Below, piece after piece: positions 49,901 to 58,591 of a stretch of 64,000 bases of DNA. This DNA is from an uncultured Sulfitobacter sp. (GTDB lineage Bacteria; Pseudomonadota; Alphaproteobacteria; Rhodobacterales; Rhodobacteraceae). The notes below the pieces were generated by a model. It was given only the letters and a program-made list of their open reading frames with translations, made no database searches and was not told the DNA's origin. Numbering within the stretch: position 1 is the stretch's first letter; the number at the start of each line of letters is the position of its first letter. The stretch spans positions 1,364,001 to 1,428,000 of the forward strand of contig CANLOQ010000001.1 in NCBI GenBank assembly GCA_947492925.1. Direction: 5' to 3'. The position numbers and the translations under genes are program-made.

Positions 49901-51073
49901 TCAAAGACGCGACAGGAGCGCGGGTGTAGGCCAGCCGTCAACCGGCATGCCAAGGCGGGCCTGTTCGGCGCGCACCGCAGCGCGGGTGCCTGCGCCCAGA
50001 ATGCCGTCAATGCCGCCGACGTCGTGACCACGCGCCTGCAGCCTGGTCTGGAGGGATTTCATTTGATCGCCACCAAGGCCCGGTTCGGGGGAGCCTGCAT
50101 CAAAGACCTGCGCCCCTTGCAGACGTGTAGCGAAATAGGCGGCGGTCATCACGTAGGTAAAGCTTTGGTTCCAGTCGAAATAGACGCGGAAATTGGGGTA
50201 GGCCAGAAACGCGGGTCCCTTGTGGCCCTGCGGCAAGAGGATGGATGCGCCCAGACCGGTTTGCAGGGCGCCGTTGCGGCCCTGAACGCCCATATCCATC
50301 CATTCCTGCACCGGTTTTGTCACATCAAGCCCGGTTTGGGTCCAGTCAAACCCATCTGGAAGGGTGACTTCTGCAAGCCAGGGTTCCCCCGCGCGCCAGC
50401 CCAGATTTTGCAGCATCCTGCCACCTGACATCAGCGCGTCAGGGGCGGATGTCTTGAGCGAAACGACACCGTCACCGTCGCCGTCCACACCGCTTTCCAG
50501 AATGTCGCGGGGTAGCATCTGGACCATGCCGATTTCACCGGCCCATGCGCCGGTCGTGCGCCGTGGATCAAAGGCCCCTTTTTCAAAAAGTTCGAGTGCG
50601 GCAAAGACCTGCGGGCGAAACAGCTCTGGCCGGCGGCAATCATGGGCGAGGGTCACGAGGGCGTTTGCGGTGTTAAAGTCGCCCTGAAATGCGCCGTAAT
50701 CCGTTTCGAACGCCCAGAAGGCCAGAAGGACACCCCTGTCCACGCCGTAGGTCTGTTCGATCCGGTCAAACACGCTGTCGTAGCGTTGGCCGTTGGCGCG
50801 GCCCCGGTTGATCCTGTCGTTTGAAATGAGCCGCCGCGAGAAATCGACAAAGGGCAGTTGAAAGACACCTTGTTTGCGGTCGGCGCGCAGCACGGCAGGA
50901 TCCTGACGGACACCGGCAAAGAACGCATCTGCGGTGGCGGGCAGAATGCCCTGGGCGACCGCGTCTTGTTTGAGGGTCTGCACGAAATCAGTGAAAGAGC
51001 CACCGCATTGGGCAAACGCGCCGTGGGCAAGGCAGGGAAGCAGCAGGGCCGCCATAAAAATCCGTTTAAACAT
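49901..51073 (-). CDS. Lytic murein transglycosylase, MltB-like with peptidoglycan-binding domain
   Basis: A 390-aa exported enzyme with a signal peptide (FKRIFMAALLLPCLAHGAFA). The SLT_2/MltB catalytic domain contains the acid Glu in AFWAFETDYG (about residue 117), GEIGMVQMLPRDILESGVDGDGDG, and GASILLPQG. A C-terminal PG_binding_1 repeat (SLQTRLQARGHDVGGIDGILGAGTRAAVR) follows. It cuts glycan strands with 1,6-anhydro ends. The start is the second ATG (51073) for ribosome spacing. Followed by the rhodanese gene. Confidence 0.92.
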   Translation of the reverse strand: MFKRIFMAALLLPCLAHGAFAQCGGSFTDFVQTLKQDAVAQGILPATADAFFAGVRQDPAVLRADRKQGVFQLPFVDFSRRLISNDRINRGRANGQRYDSVFDRIEQTYGVDRGVLLAFWAFETDYGAFQGDFNTANALVTLAHDCRRPELFRPQVFAALELFEKGAFDPRRTTGAWAGEIGMVQMLPRDILESGVDGDGDGVVSLKTSAPDALMSGGRMLQNLGWRAGEPWLAEVTLPDGFDWTQTGLDVTKPVQEWMDMGVQGRNGALQTGLGASILLPQGHKGPAFLAYPNFRVYFDWNQSFTYVMTAAYFATRLQGAQVFDAGSPEPGLGGDQMKSLQTRLQARGHDVGGIDGILGAGTRAAVRAEQARLGMPVDGWPTPALLSRL

Positions 51074-51082
51074 CGTCATCCT

Positions 51083-51997
51083 TCAAACCAGTACCAGACC
51101 AACCCCCAGAACAGCGGCCAACAGGCAGGCCCATGCCTGCCACAGCCGGGTTACCGCCAGATCAATTTCTGCTGCGCCGATCTGTCGGTTGCCGGTGCTG
51201 TTGACCCATGCGAAATCCTGCATCCGGCCATCATAGGCGCGCGGCCCGGCCAAGGCCACACCAATGGCGCGTGCCATTGCGGACTCTGGCCAGCCTGCAT
51301 TGGGCGAGCGGTGCAACGCGGCGTCGTCACGAACGGCGGCAAAGGCGTCGAGCTTGCCGGCGGGCACGGCGATCAGCGCGGCGGTCAGGCGGGCAGGCAC
51401 CCAGTTCAGCACATCATCCAGCCGTGCGGCGGCCCAGCCGAAGTCAGCGTGGCGGGGTGTGCGGTAGCCGATCATGCTGTCGGCGGTATTGATCAGCTTG
51501 TAAATGATGATGCCGGGCAAGCCCGCCACAAGATACCACAGGGCAGGAGCAATCACCCCGTCGCTGAGGTTTTCGGCAGCACTTTCGATGGCGGAGCGTG
51601 CGACCGCATCCGGCGGCATCTGTGCGGTATCCCGGCTGACGATCATCGCCACCGCGCGCCTGCCTTGGGCCAGTGACAGGCGCAGACCGTCGGCCACGGC
51701 GCGGACATGGGCCACAAGCGATTTTTGCGCCAGCAGGATTGCCACGACGATCACTTCTGCCAGCGGACCAAAAAGGGCCAGCACGCCCCCGGCGGCCGCG
51801 CCGATGAGAACAAGAGCCAAGACCACCACCACGCCTTTTGCCTTGCGCGCGCTGTTGGTGTTGAACCGTGTGTCGCAGGCCGCGATCAGCCGTCCCATCA
51901 GCACGGCAGGGTGGGGCACCCTGCGCCACAGCGCGTCGGGTTCGCCCAGCAGGGCGTCGAGGATCATCGCGGCAGACAGGACAAATGCGGCGGTCAT
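51083..51997 (-). CDS. cobD: Adenosylcobinamide-phosphate synthase, CbiB/CobD family
   Basis: A 304-aa membrane enzyme that attaches aminopropanol (phosphate) to the corrin ring. Family sequence: [82 protein letters not shown]. About four helices. The ATG overlaps the stop of the CobC-like gene (ATGA at 51994-51997), so the two are coupled. With bluB in this window it indicates cobamide synthesis. Confidence 0.94.
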   Translation of the reverse strand: MTAAFVLSAAMILDALLGEPDALWRRVPHPAVLMGRLIAACDTRFNTNSARKAKGVVVVLALVLIGAAAGGVLALFGPLAEVIVVAILLAQKSLVAHVRAVADGLRLSLAQGRRAVAMIVSRDTAQMPPDAVARSAIESAAENLSDGVIAPALWYLVAGLPGIIIYKLINTADSMIGYRTPRHADFGWAAARLDDVLNWVPARLTAALIAVPAGKLDAFAAVRDDAALHRSPNAGWPESAMARAIGVALAGPRAYDGRMQDFAWVNSTGNRQIGAAEIDLAVTRLWQAWACLLAAVLGVGLVLV

Positions 51998-52956
51998 GCC
52001 AGCGCGTCCTGTATTCTGTGCCAGCCCGCCGCGTCGGGCAGCCCCAGCCGCAGCCATGTCTGGTTGTAAGGAAAGACCCTGCTCCAGATATGGTGACGGG
52101 CCAGTCTGTCCTGCCAGTCCGCGGCGCGGTCCACACGGTAGAGCCGGAACAGGGGTGTGCCACCGACGAGGGCCGCGCTCTTTGCGGTCATCAGCGTATC
52201 AAGCCGGGTGCTTTGTGCGGCAAGCTGTTCGCGGGTCTGGGTCGCCCATGTGTTGTCTTGCAGCGCTGCGCGGCCGATGTGCAGCGCCGGTCCGGCCACG
52301 GCCCAGGGTCCCAGAAGGCGGGACAGATGTGCCAGCAGCGCCGGATCGCCAATGACAAAGCCCAGCCGCAGCCCGGCCAGCCCCCAGAATTTGCCAAAAC
52401 TCTTGAGGATGAGTGTGCCCGGCGTGGTTGCCGCGTCAATAAGGGTGCGTTCGGGCATCACGTCGCAGAAGCTTTCGTCAATGATGCGAAGCTGACCGGT
52501 GATATCGCTGTGCTGCCACCGGGTTCCATCGGGGTTGTTGGGGTGTACGTGAACGCTGGCGTCTGTTGCGGTGGCGTCGGGGGCAAGGGACCAGCCCGCG
52601 CTGGTGAAGCTTGCGGAGTGTTCGTTATATGTTGGTCCGGGAATATGGACGCGGCCCGGCGGCGCAAGCAGGGGGATCAGCGCAATCGCGGCAGAGGCCC
52701 CCGGTACCGGGAGGATGCCCGCGCCATCCGGTACATGCCAAAAGCTGCGCGCTGCTGTGATCAGCTGGTCCAGTGCGCCCTGATCGGGCAGGGCTGTCCA
52801 GCTTTCGTGTGGCAAATCGGGGATGGGGTAGGGGAACGGGTTGATCCCGGTTGAAAGATCGGACCAGCCCGCGCGCGTGCCACCGTATCGCGCGACGGCA
52901 CGATCAAGATCGCCGCCGTGATCACGTGTGTCCGAAGCTTGTGCCCTGTTTTTCAT
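51994..52956 (-). CDS. cobC: Threonine-phosphate decarboxylase, CobC/CobD-type PLP enzyme
   Basis: A 320-aa fold-type I PLP enzyme that makes (R)-1-amino-2-propanol phosphate for cobamide assembly. Features: [14 protein letters not shown] near the start, the PLP lysine in [17 protein letters not shown] and the C-terminal Arg stretch TWLRLGLP. The start at the ATG at 52956 follows AAAAAGGGC. It is coupled to cbiB. Naming differs between Pseudomonas (cobC) and Salmonella (cobD). Confidence 0.92.
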   Translation of the reverse strand: MKNRAQASDTRDHGGDLDRAVARYGGTRAGWSDLSTGINPFPYPIPDLPHESWTALPDQGALDQLITAARSFWHVPDGAGILPVPGASAAIALIPLLAPPGRVHIPGPTYNEHSASFTSAGWSLAPDATATDASVHVHPNNPDGTRWQHSDITGQLRIIDESFCDVMPERTLIDAATTPGTLILKSFGKFWGLAGLRLGFVIGDPALLAHLSRLLGPWAVAGPALHIGRAALQDNTWATQTREQLAAQSTRLDTLMTAKSAALVGGTPLFRLYRVDRAADWQDRLARHHIWSRVFPYNQTWLRLGLPDAAGWHRIQDALA

Positions 52957-53060
52957 GCATGCCCTTTTTGCAGAAAATCGCCTTTTTGACAGTGCCGTCA
53001 GAGCGGAAAGTCGCCGGTGATACAAGCTTGGGTTATTAAGTTAATGTATCAAAGTTTGCA

Positions 53061-53075
53061 TTAATCTTTTATTAA
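53061..53075. promoter_or_regulatory. CtrA-type box TTAA-N7-TTAA before receiver-domain gene
   Basis: TTAA at 53061-53064 and TTAA at 53072-53075 with seven bases between them fit the CtrA consensus. The same bases form the palindrome ATTAAT-CTTTT-ATTAAT. It lies 24 bases from the start of the receiver-domain gene, in an AT-rich stretch with another TTAAGTTAA at 53036-53044. Regulation by CtrA is inferred. Confidence 0.6.
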
Positions 53076-53098
53076 TAGATTCGGCACACCAGAGTAAT

Positions 53099-53509
53099 AT
53101 GTCAGCACAGCAATCCATATCACAAACCGGGAAGACGGACAGGACGCGCGTTCTGATTGTGGAAAGCCGTGCGGAGCTTGGCACGCTGTGGCAGCGGCAT
53201 CTTGAGCGGCTTGACATGCAGGTCGTTTGTGCCGGTTCGCAAGAGGACGCGACCGCCTATCTGTCTGAACATGAAGTAGATACCATCATTCTGGATCTGG
53301 TTCTGGAAGAGGGGTCCGCGCTGGCGGTGTCGGATTATGCCAATTACCGACAGCCAAATGCGCGGGTCATTTTTGTGACCAATACCTCATTCTTTTCGGA
53401 CGGATCCATTTTCAGGCACTGCGCAAATGCGCGGGCGTTCTTGCCCGCGGGCACCCCGCCCGAAGATATTGCCGCAATGGTTGAACACTACGGATCGCGA
53501 AACGGTTAA
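53099..53509 (+). CDS. Response-regulator receiver-like protein, atypical
   Basis: A 136-aa stand-alone receiver-like domain. The phosphoacceptor candidate Asp66 is present in IILDLVLEEG, and VIFVTNTSFF holds the Thr position. The usual acidic pair at the N-terminus reads VES, and the switch Lys is missing (RAFLPAG), so phosphorylation is uncertain. It lies behind a CtrA box. Its stop overlaps tail-to-tail (four bases, TTAA) with the gene at 53506. It may act as a CheY-like or decoy protein in the CtrA network. Confidence 0.75.
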   Translation: MSAQQSISQTGKTDRTRVLIVESRAELGTLWQRHLERLDMQVVCAGSQEDATAYLSEHEVDTIILDLVLEEGSALAVSDYANYRQPNARVIFVTNTSFFSDGSIFRHCANARAFLPAGTPPEDIAAMVEHYGSRNG

Positions 53510-54486
53510 CTTTTTTCGCGTCCGTGCGGGGCGGAAAAGTCCAATACCGGATTTATCGGAATGATCCGGTGTGGATTTATGCTTTCGTGGCTGTAGTGGT
53601 AGTGCCGCACGATGTGATCAAGATGGACCGTTTCGGCCACGCCGTCCCATTGGTACAATTCGCGGGTGTAGGCCCAGAGGTTCGGATAGTCGACGATCCG
53701 GTTACGGTTGCATTTGAAATGCAGGTGATAGACCGCATCGAACCGCACCAGCGTCGGGAACAGCCGCCAGTCCGCCTCGGTGATCCGGTCGCCCATCAGG
53801 TAGCGGTTTGCAGACAGGCGGTTTTCCAACCAGTCAAGCGTGTCAAAAAGCGGCCCGACCGCCTCATCATAGGCGTCCTGTGTGGTGGCAAACCCGCAGC
53901 GGTAGACGCCGTTGTTAAAGGTGTCATAGATGCGGTCGTTCACCGGTGCGATGTCTGCGTGCAGGTCCTGTGGCCAATAGTCATCGTTATTGCCGGTGAT
54001 GTCGTTGAAGGCGGTGTTGAACATGCGAATGATCTCGGCGCTTTCGTTCGAGACGATCGTGTTCTGGGCCTTGTCCCAGAGAATGGGAACGGTGACGCGC
54101 CCGGTAAAGACCGGATCGGCGCGCGTATAGATGTCGCGCGCGAAGGGCAGGCCAAAGAGCGTGTCGCCGGTGGCACCGCGAAAGCTGTCATCAAAGCTCC
54201 ACCCGTCGCCCAGCATGTCGGGATGAACAACGCTGATGGTGATATGATCCTGCAGGCCCTTGATGGCGCGAAAGATCAGGGTGCGGTGCGCCCAGGGGCA
54301 GGCGTAGCTGACGTAGAGATGATAGCGGCCACTTTCAGCCGCGAAGCCACCGGTGCCGGAAGGACCAGCGGAGCCGTCTGCCGTCACCCAATTGCGGAAC
54401 TTTGCCGCCGAGCGTTCGAATTTTCCGCCCGTTGACTTGGTGTCGTACCATTTGTCCTGCCATTTTCCGTCAACCAAAAGGCCCAT
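53506..54486 (-). CDS. Glutathionyl-hydroquinone reductase, YqjG/ECM4 family
   Basis: A 326-aa Xi-class glutathione transferase that removes glutathione from glutathionyl-hydroquinones. The catalytic Cys is in YVSYACPWAHRTLI (about residue 62). Family sequences include SVVHPDMLGDGWSF, PILWDKAQNTIVSNESAEIIRMFNTAFN and LMGDRITEADWRLFPTLVRFDAVYHLHFKCNRNR. The start is the ATG at 54486 behind GGGAGA. The presence of azoR and this gene suggests quinone-handling, relevant for aromatic catabolism. Confidence 0.95.
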   Translation of the reverse strand: MGLLVDGKWQDKWYDTKSTGGKFERSAAKFRNWVTADGSAGPSGTGGFAAESGRYHLYVSYACPWAHRTLIFRAIKGLQDHITISVVHPDMLGDGWSFDDSFRGATGDTLFGLPFARDIYTRADPVFTGRVTVPILWDKAQNTIVSNESAEIIRMFNTAFNDITGNNDDYWPQDLHADIAPVNDRIYDTFNNGVYRCGFATTQDAYDEAVGPLFDTLDWLENRLSANRYLMGDRITEADWRLFPTLVRFDAVYHLHFKCNRNRIVDYPNLWAYTRELYQWDGVAETVHLDHIVRHYHYSHESINPHRIIPINPVLDFSAPHGREKS

Positions 54487-54657
54487 CGTGTTCTCCCATT
54501 CTGTGTTCAGGGAAATGTAGTGTTCCTGTTGTAGGCTGCCCAGATCAAACGGTTGCGCACTGGGTCTGCGTTGACGCACAGACGCACAAATTGTGTGACG
54601 GGGCTTGCCTTTGGTGGTCGGGAGGTCACCTAATCGCGCACAGGGGTGGAGGACGAA

Positions 54658-55011
54658 ATGGAAGAGATTCTGTCAAAGGAAATTCAGGCGGGGCTGGATG
54701 CCGCGCGGCTGGACAGCATGCGCAAGGCGTCGCGGTTGCGGATCGCGGTGGACGGGCAGCAATATCCGGTGGTGCGGCAATGGAAGACGGGTTTTGCCGT
54801 GATCGCAACGGATGTGCCTGCATTGCGCGGTTTGGTGGACCTTTATGATGGGGCGGTACATCTGTTTCAGTGCCTGATCGTGGCCAGCGACGAAGAAAAT
54901 GGCGAAATGGGGTACGAGTTCAAGCGTGCCACTGCGGCGGCGGACAAAGCGCCGCTTGATTTTGTTCGGAGTGCCGATGCGCCTGCCGGGCTGATCACCG
55001 ACGCACGATAG
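54658..55011 (+). CDS. Hypothetical 117-aa protein, possibly PilZ-like barrel
   Basis: The ATG at 54658 follows a strong GGAGGA site. The product starts with a charged helix (MEEILSKEIQAGLDAARLDSMRKASRLRIAVDG) and continues with beta-rich QQYPVVRQWKTGFAVIATDVPALRGLVDLYDGAVHLFQCLIVASDEENGEMGYEFKRAT. The layout (Arg-rich start, hydrophobic strands, final YEFKR) resembles PilZ-like small barrels, but the RxxxR and (D/N)xSxxG motifs for cyclic-di-GMP are not clear. Likely cytoplasmic. Function unknown. Confidence 0.7.
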   Translation: MEEILSKEIQAGLDAARLDSMRKASRLRIAVDGQQYPVVRQWKTGFAVIATDVPALRGLVDLYDGAVHLFQCLIVASDEENGEMGYEFKRATAAADKAPLDFVRSADAPAGLITDAR

Positions 55012-55080
55012 GGCCTGCGGGTTCGCCTGATTTTCCCTGAACCGTTGCCTGACGTGCGTTTGCGCCGCGTGTTGCCAATA

Positions 55081-55112
55081 AAGGGGGCACATCTGCCTGA
55101 AATTGCCCCCTT
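55081..55112. terminator. GC-rich hairpin between convergent genes
   Basis: AAGGGGGCA (55081-55089) pairs with TGCCCCCTT (55104-55112) around a 14-base loop. There is no T-run, but it lies between two convergent genes. The 210-base gap has no other feature that I see. Confidence 0.45.
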
Positions 55113-55221
55113 CGGCCAACGGGGTGATGCGCAGCAATGTCCCGAGTGGGAGTTTCGGCGCAGTTGTTTCTTGTCAGAGTAATGATCTGGCGCACTGTTG
55201 TAGAAGTATCGTGTTTTGAGG

Positions 55222-55764
55222 CTAGGGCACCGGGCTGAGGTCAATGGCCTTGCTGATGCGCAGGCCGGTGCCGGTTGCGCCGTAGCGGGCGCGCAGCGGT
55301 GTTGCGGCGGGATCAACTGCGCGTGTGATCCACTGTGCCCCCTGCAATTGTCTGAGCGACTGCGAGAGCGCGCGGTCGGTGATCGGACCCAAAGCGGACT
55401 TGATATCGGAAAAATGACGGGGTTGGCGGCTGACGGCAAGGATCGGCAAGGTCCACGCGCGGCGCAGCAGCGGGGTTTGCGCGGCTCCGGGCAGGGCGGT
55501 GTCGAGCCTGTGCGCCATCGCGGCGGCTGTGTGCCCGTCCGGGGTCAGCCGGTACTCTGGCCGGAGGGGGTGACCGTGACCCGGGTTGCGTTCAAGTAGC
55601 CCAAGATCAATCAAATGATGCAGGCTGGGCGTGAAGGCGGTGCGCCCGGCACCGGTTGCAGCCAGAAGGCTGGCCTGTCGCCCCGGCGTGCCCCGGTGCA
55701 AAAGCGCCAGAATGGGCATGGCCCAGGCCCGCGCCGAAATCTTGACAAGCAGATCAATGTCCAT
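55222..55764 (-). CDS. Tandem HxlR-like winged-helix regulator
   Basis: A 180-aa protein made of two similar winged-helix halves. Each begins with RAW and PIL: ARAWAMPILALLHRG...LIDLGLLERN (first) and RRAWTLPILAVSRQPRHFSDIKSALG..LSQSLRQLQGAQWI (second). The pattern is HxlR-like but two domains are fused in one chain, so one polypeptide could bind both operator halves. The start is the ATG at 55764, lying inside a 29-bp palindrome. It is divergent from a VOC-family gene and probably regulates it and itself. Confidence 0.75.
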   Translation of the reverse strand: MDIDLLVKISARAWAMPILALLHRGTPGRQASLLAATGAGRTAFTPSLHHLIDLGLLERNPGHGHPLRPEYRLTPDGHTAAAMAHRLDTALPGAAQTPLLRRAWTLPILAVSRQPRHFSDIKSALGPITDRALSQSLRQLQGAQWITRAVDPAATPLRARYGATGTGLRISKAIDLSPVP

Positions 55765-55789
55765 AAAGTATAGTTTATATATTTTATGG
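55761..55789. promoter_or_regulatory. 29-bp near-perfect palindrome in divergent promoter
   Basis: Arms start CCATAAAGTATA and end TATATTTTATGG, with 11 of 12 pairs matched around a five-base centre. It covers the regulator start codon and ends 16 bases before the VOC-gene ATG. A strong candidate for the regulator's own operator. Confidence 0.65.
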
Positions 55790-55804
55790 ATAAAGGAAAG
55801 CGCC

Positions 55805-56185
55805 ATGTCTGTTGTTACTCTGGATGAAACAATCACGATTGCGCTGTCGGTAAAGGACCGCCATGCCAGCGCGGATTGGTACGCGCAGATGCTGGGCTTT
55901 AGCCTGCGGTTTCATATGGATGAAGCGGGCTGGAGCGAGATGGACACGATGACAAAAGGCGTGACCCTTGGGCTTGGCGAGCAGGCAGAGCCCGCCCCGG
56001 GCAATGCGGTGCCGGTGTTTGGAGTTGCCGATCTTGGCACGGCGCGTGCAGCGCTTGAGGCCGCCGATGTCCGGTTTGACGGGCCAACGGAGACGATGGA
56101 GGGGATGGTCAGTCTGGCGACTTTGTACGACCCCGACGGCAACGCATTGATGCTGGCGCAGGATCTGTCGGGCGGTGCGGGATAG
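55805..56185 (+). CDS. VOC-family protein (glyoxalase/dioxygenase superfamily)
   Basis: A 126-aa protein with the paired beta-alpha-beta-beta-beta repeats of vicinal oxygen chelate proteins: ITIALSVKDRHASADWYAQMLGFSLRFH, then PVFGVADLGTARAALEAADVRFDG, and YDPDGNALMLAQ (Glu/Asp-like metal position). The metal-binding His/Glu set is incomplete, so it may bind a metabolite or drug rather than catalyse. It is controlled by the divergent winged-helix gene. Confidence 0.86.
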   Translation: MSVVTLDETITIALSVKDRHASADWYAQMLGFSLRFHMDEAGWSEMDTMTKGVTLGLGEQAEPAPGNAVPVFGVADLGTARAALEAADVRFDGPTETMEGMVSLATLYDPDGNALMLAQDLSGGAG

Positions 56186-56311
56186 GCCGCTTTGCCGGTT
56201 GCCTTGCGGCGATGATGGATAGCGCCGTGTCTTTCGTGCCCGGCCCTTGAGTATCCCAAGGCACAGGCCGCGCTGTGATGCGCGCGGCCCGTGCCGAAGG
56301 GTGCAGCGCGG

Positions 56312-57481
56312 TTACTGCAGATCACCGAAAGCTTTGGCCAGCCTGTCGCAGGCTTCCTGAACCTGCGCGCGGGGTGTTGCAATGTTGAAGCGCAGGAAGC
56401 TGTCACCGCCTTTGCCAAACGTCGGACCGTGATTGACGGCGATGCGCGCGTCGTCCTGCACGCGGCGAGTGAATTCCTCGCGGGCCATGCCGGTGCCGGC
56501 GAAATCGACCCATGCCAGATAGGTTGCTTCGAGGTTCATGGAGGCAAGACCGGGGATGGCATTGACCGCGTCGTCAAACAGGCGCCGGTTGCCGTCAAGA
56601 TAGCTGACCAGATCATCGACCCATGCGGCCCCTTGCGGCGAATAGGCGGCGGTTGCCATGAACAGGCCGAATGAATTTGGCGACAGGCCCAGCGCCATCA
56701 TTCGGTTGCCGAATTGCGCACGCAGATCAGGGTCTTCGATGATGACGTTGCCCGAATGGCTGCCTGCGATGTTGAAGGTCTTGGTGGTGGCGGTCATCAT
56801 CACCAGCCGGTCGGTGATGCCGTCGATGGCGGCCATCGGGATATGGGTGTTGCCGGGCATCACAAGATCGTGGTGGATTTCATCGGAGACAAGGATCAGG
56901 TCGTGGCGTTTGGCAAATTCCGCCACGCCCTTGAGTTCTGCGCGGGTCCATACCCGGCCACCGGGATTGTGCGGCGAACACAGGATGACCATGCGTTCGT
57001 CGCCGGTCATCTGGGCATCCCATGTGTCGAAGTCCATTTCGTAGCGCCCGTTGGTCAGGGGCATTTCGCATTCGACCACCTTGCGGCCTGCGGCCTCGAT
57101 GACCTTGGCAAAGGCGTGATAGACGGGTGTGAACAGCACCACGCCATCGCCCGGCGCGGTGAAGGCATCGACGCACATCGCCGTGCCGTTGACCAGACCG
57201 TGAGTGGTAAAGACCCATTCGGGTGCGATTTTCCAGCCGTGGCGGTTTTCCATCCACCACTGGATTGCGGACAGGTATTTGCTGTCATCCCCGAAGTACC
57301 CGTAAATGCCGTGATCGTGCATGTCCCTGACCGCGTCCTGCACGACCTGCGGCGGACGGAAATCCATATCGGCCACCCACATCGCGATTCCTTCGTCGCG
57401 GGGCACACCATAGAGCGCCTCCATCTTGTCCCACTTGGCGCAGTGGGTGTCGCGGCGGTCGATGATCTCGTCAAAACTCAT
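56312..57481 (-). CDS. MalY/PatB-type cystathionine beta-lyase / aminotransferase
   Basis: A 389-aa class I/II PLP enzyme of the MalY/PatB branch. Features are VPRDEGIAMWVADMDFRPP, CSPHNPGGRVWTRAELKGV, SDEIHHDLVM and TATTKTFNIAGSHSGNVIIED, with the PLP Lys in TTKTFN (about residue 237). It cleaves C-S bonds and may recycle cystathionine to homocysteine. Start at the ATG at 57481 behind AGGAG. It is divergent from the deformylase operon. Confidence 0.93.
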   Translation of the reverse strand: MSFDEIIDRRDTHCAKWDKMEALYGVPRDEGIAMWVADMDFRPPQVVQDAVRDMHDHGIYGYFGDDSKYLSAIQWWMENRHGWKIAPEWVFTTHGLVNGTAMCVDAFTAPGDGVVLFTPVYHAFAKVIEAAGRKVVECEMPLTNGRYEMDFDTWDAQMTGDERMVILCSPHNPGGRVWTRAELKGVAEFAKRHDLILVSDEIHHDLVMPGNTHIPMAAIDGITDRLVMMTATTKTFNIAGSHSGNVIIEDPDLRAQFGNRMMALGLSPNSFGLFMATAAYSPQGAAWVDDLVSYLDGNRRLFDDAVNAIPGLASMNLEATYLAWVDFAGTGMAREEFTRRVQDDARIAVNHGPTFGKGGDSFLRFNIATPRAQVQEACDRLAKAFGDLQ

Positions 57482-57578
57482 GGGGTGGCTCCTGTTACAT
57501 GCGCCGTAAGCTAGCGGGCTGTGCGGGGGCCGCAAGCCCTAGCTTGCAGTGCGGGGGTGCATCCCCTAAATCAGCGAT

Positions 57579-58097
57579 ATGAGACGTAATATTATTCTTC
57601 ATCCCGATCCCCGTCTGAAAAAGGCATCGACGCCCGTGGCGGATCTGTCGGACGATTTGCGCAAGCTGGCCGATGACATGCTGAAAACCATGTACGAAGC
57701 CCCGGGCATCGGGCTTGCCGCACCGCAGATCGGTGTGCTGGACCGGTTGATCGTGATGGATTGCGTCAAGGAAGAAGGCGAGAAACCGCGCCCGCTGGTG
57801 ATGTTCAATCCGCAGGTGGTGGCGTCATCGGATGAAACGAATGTGTACGAGGAAGGCTGTTTGTCGCTGCCCGATCTTTATGCGGATGTGACCCGGCCCA
57901 AGGTTGTGGATGTGGAGTGGATGGACCGCGATGGCAATGCGCAGTCCGAGACCTTTGACGGGTTGTGGGCCACCTGCGTGCAGCACGAGATTGACCATCT
58001 GGATGGCAAGCTGTTCATCGACTATCTCAAGCCGCTCAAGCGGCAGATGATGACGCGCAAGATGGTCAAGCTCAAGCGTGAGCTGGCCCGCGGGTGA
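57579..58097 (+). CDS. def: Peptide deformylase, canonical
   Basis: A 172-aa metalloenzyme removing N-formyl groups from new proteins. It has all three motifs: GIGLAAPQ (about residues 46-53), EEGCLSLP with ligand Cys94, and QHEIDHLDG with the two His ligands and catalytic Glu. The next gene starts with GTG overlapping its stop (GTGA, 58094-58097). Together with fmt, it forms the formyl-Met cycle. Confidence 0.97.
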   Translation: MRRNIILHPDPRLKKASTPVADLSDDLRKLADDMLKTMYEAPGIGLAAPQIGVLDRLIVMDCVKEEGEKPRPLVMFNPQVVASSDETNVYEEGCLSLPDLYADVTRPKVVDVEWMDRDGNAQSETFDGLWATCVQHEIDHLDGKLFIDYLKPLKRQMMTRKMVKLKRELARG

Positions 58098-58591
58098 GCG
58101 TGCTGCCGATCCTATTGTGGCCCGACCCGCGTCTGACAGAGACCTGTGCGCCGGTGGCTGAAATCACCCCCGAGATTGAGGCGCTGGCCGCCGATATGCT
58201 TGAGACGATGTATGATGCGCCCGGGCGCGGGCTTGCCGCGCCGCAGGTGGGGGTAATGGAGCGTATTTTCGTTATGGATGCGGGTTGGAAAGAGGGGAAA
58301 TCCGACCCGATTGTGTGCATAAATCCCATGCTGCAAGAAGTCAGCGAGGAGCGGGCGACCCATGCCGAAGGGTGTCTGAGCATTCCGGGTGTAGCGGCGG
58401 ATGTGTCGCGCCCTGCGCAGGTGCAGATGGTTTGGACCGGTCTGAACGGCGGGCGATACGTGCAGAGCTTTGACGGCTTTGCTGCCGCCTGTGTGCAGCA
58501 CGAATTGGATCATCTGGACGGTGTCGTGACCTTTGATCACTTGACGGCGGATGTCCGTGCGGCGCTGATGGCGGAGTATGCGGCGCAATGA
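58094..58591 (+). CDS. Peptide deformylase, second copy
   Basis: A 165-aa paralogue that keeps the catalytic motifs: GRGLAAPQ (GIG changed to GRG), AEGCLSIPG and QHELDHLDG. The C-terminus is shorter than that of copy 1. It starts with GTG at 58094 and its stop overlaps the next ATG (ATGA, 58588-58591). Since all ligands are kept, it may be active, possibly with different peptide preference. Confidence 0.93.
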   Translation: MSVLPILLWPDPRLTETCAPVAEITPEIEALAADMLETMYDAPGRGLAAPQVGVMERIFVMDAGWKEGKSDPIVCINPMLQEVSEERATHAEGCLSIPGVAADVSRPAQVQMVWTGLNGGRYVQSFDGFAAACVQHELDHLDGVVTFDHLTADVRAALMAEYAAQ

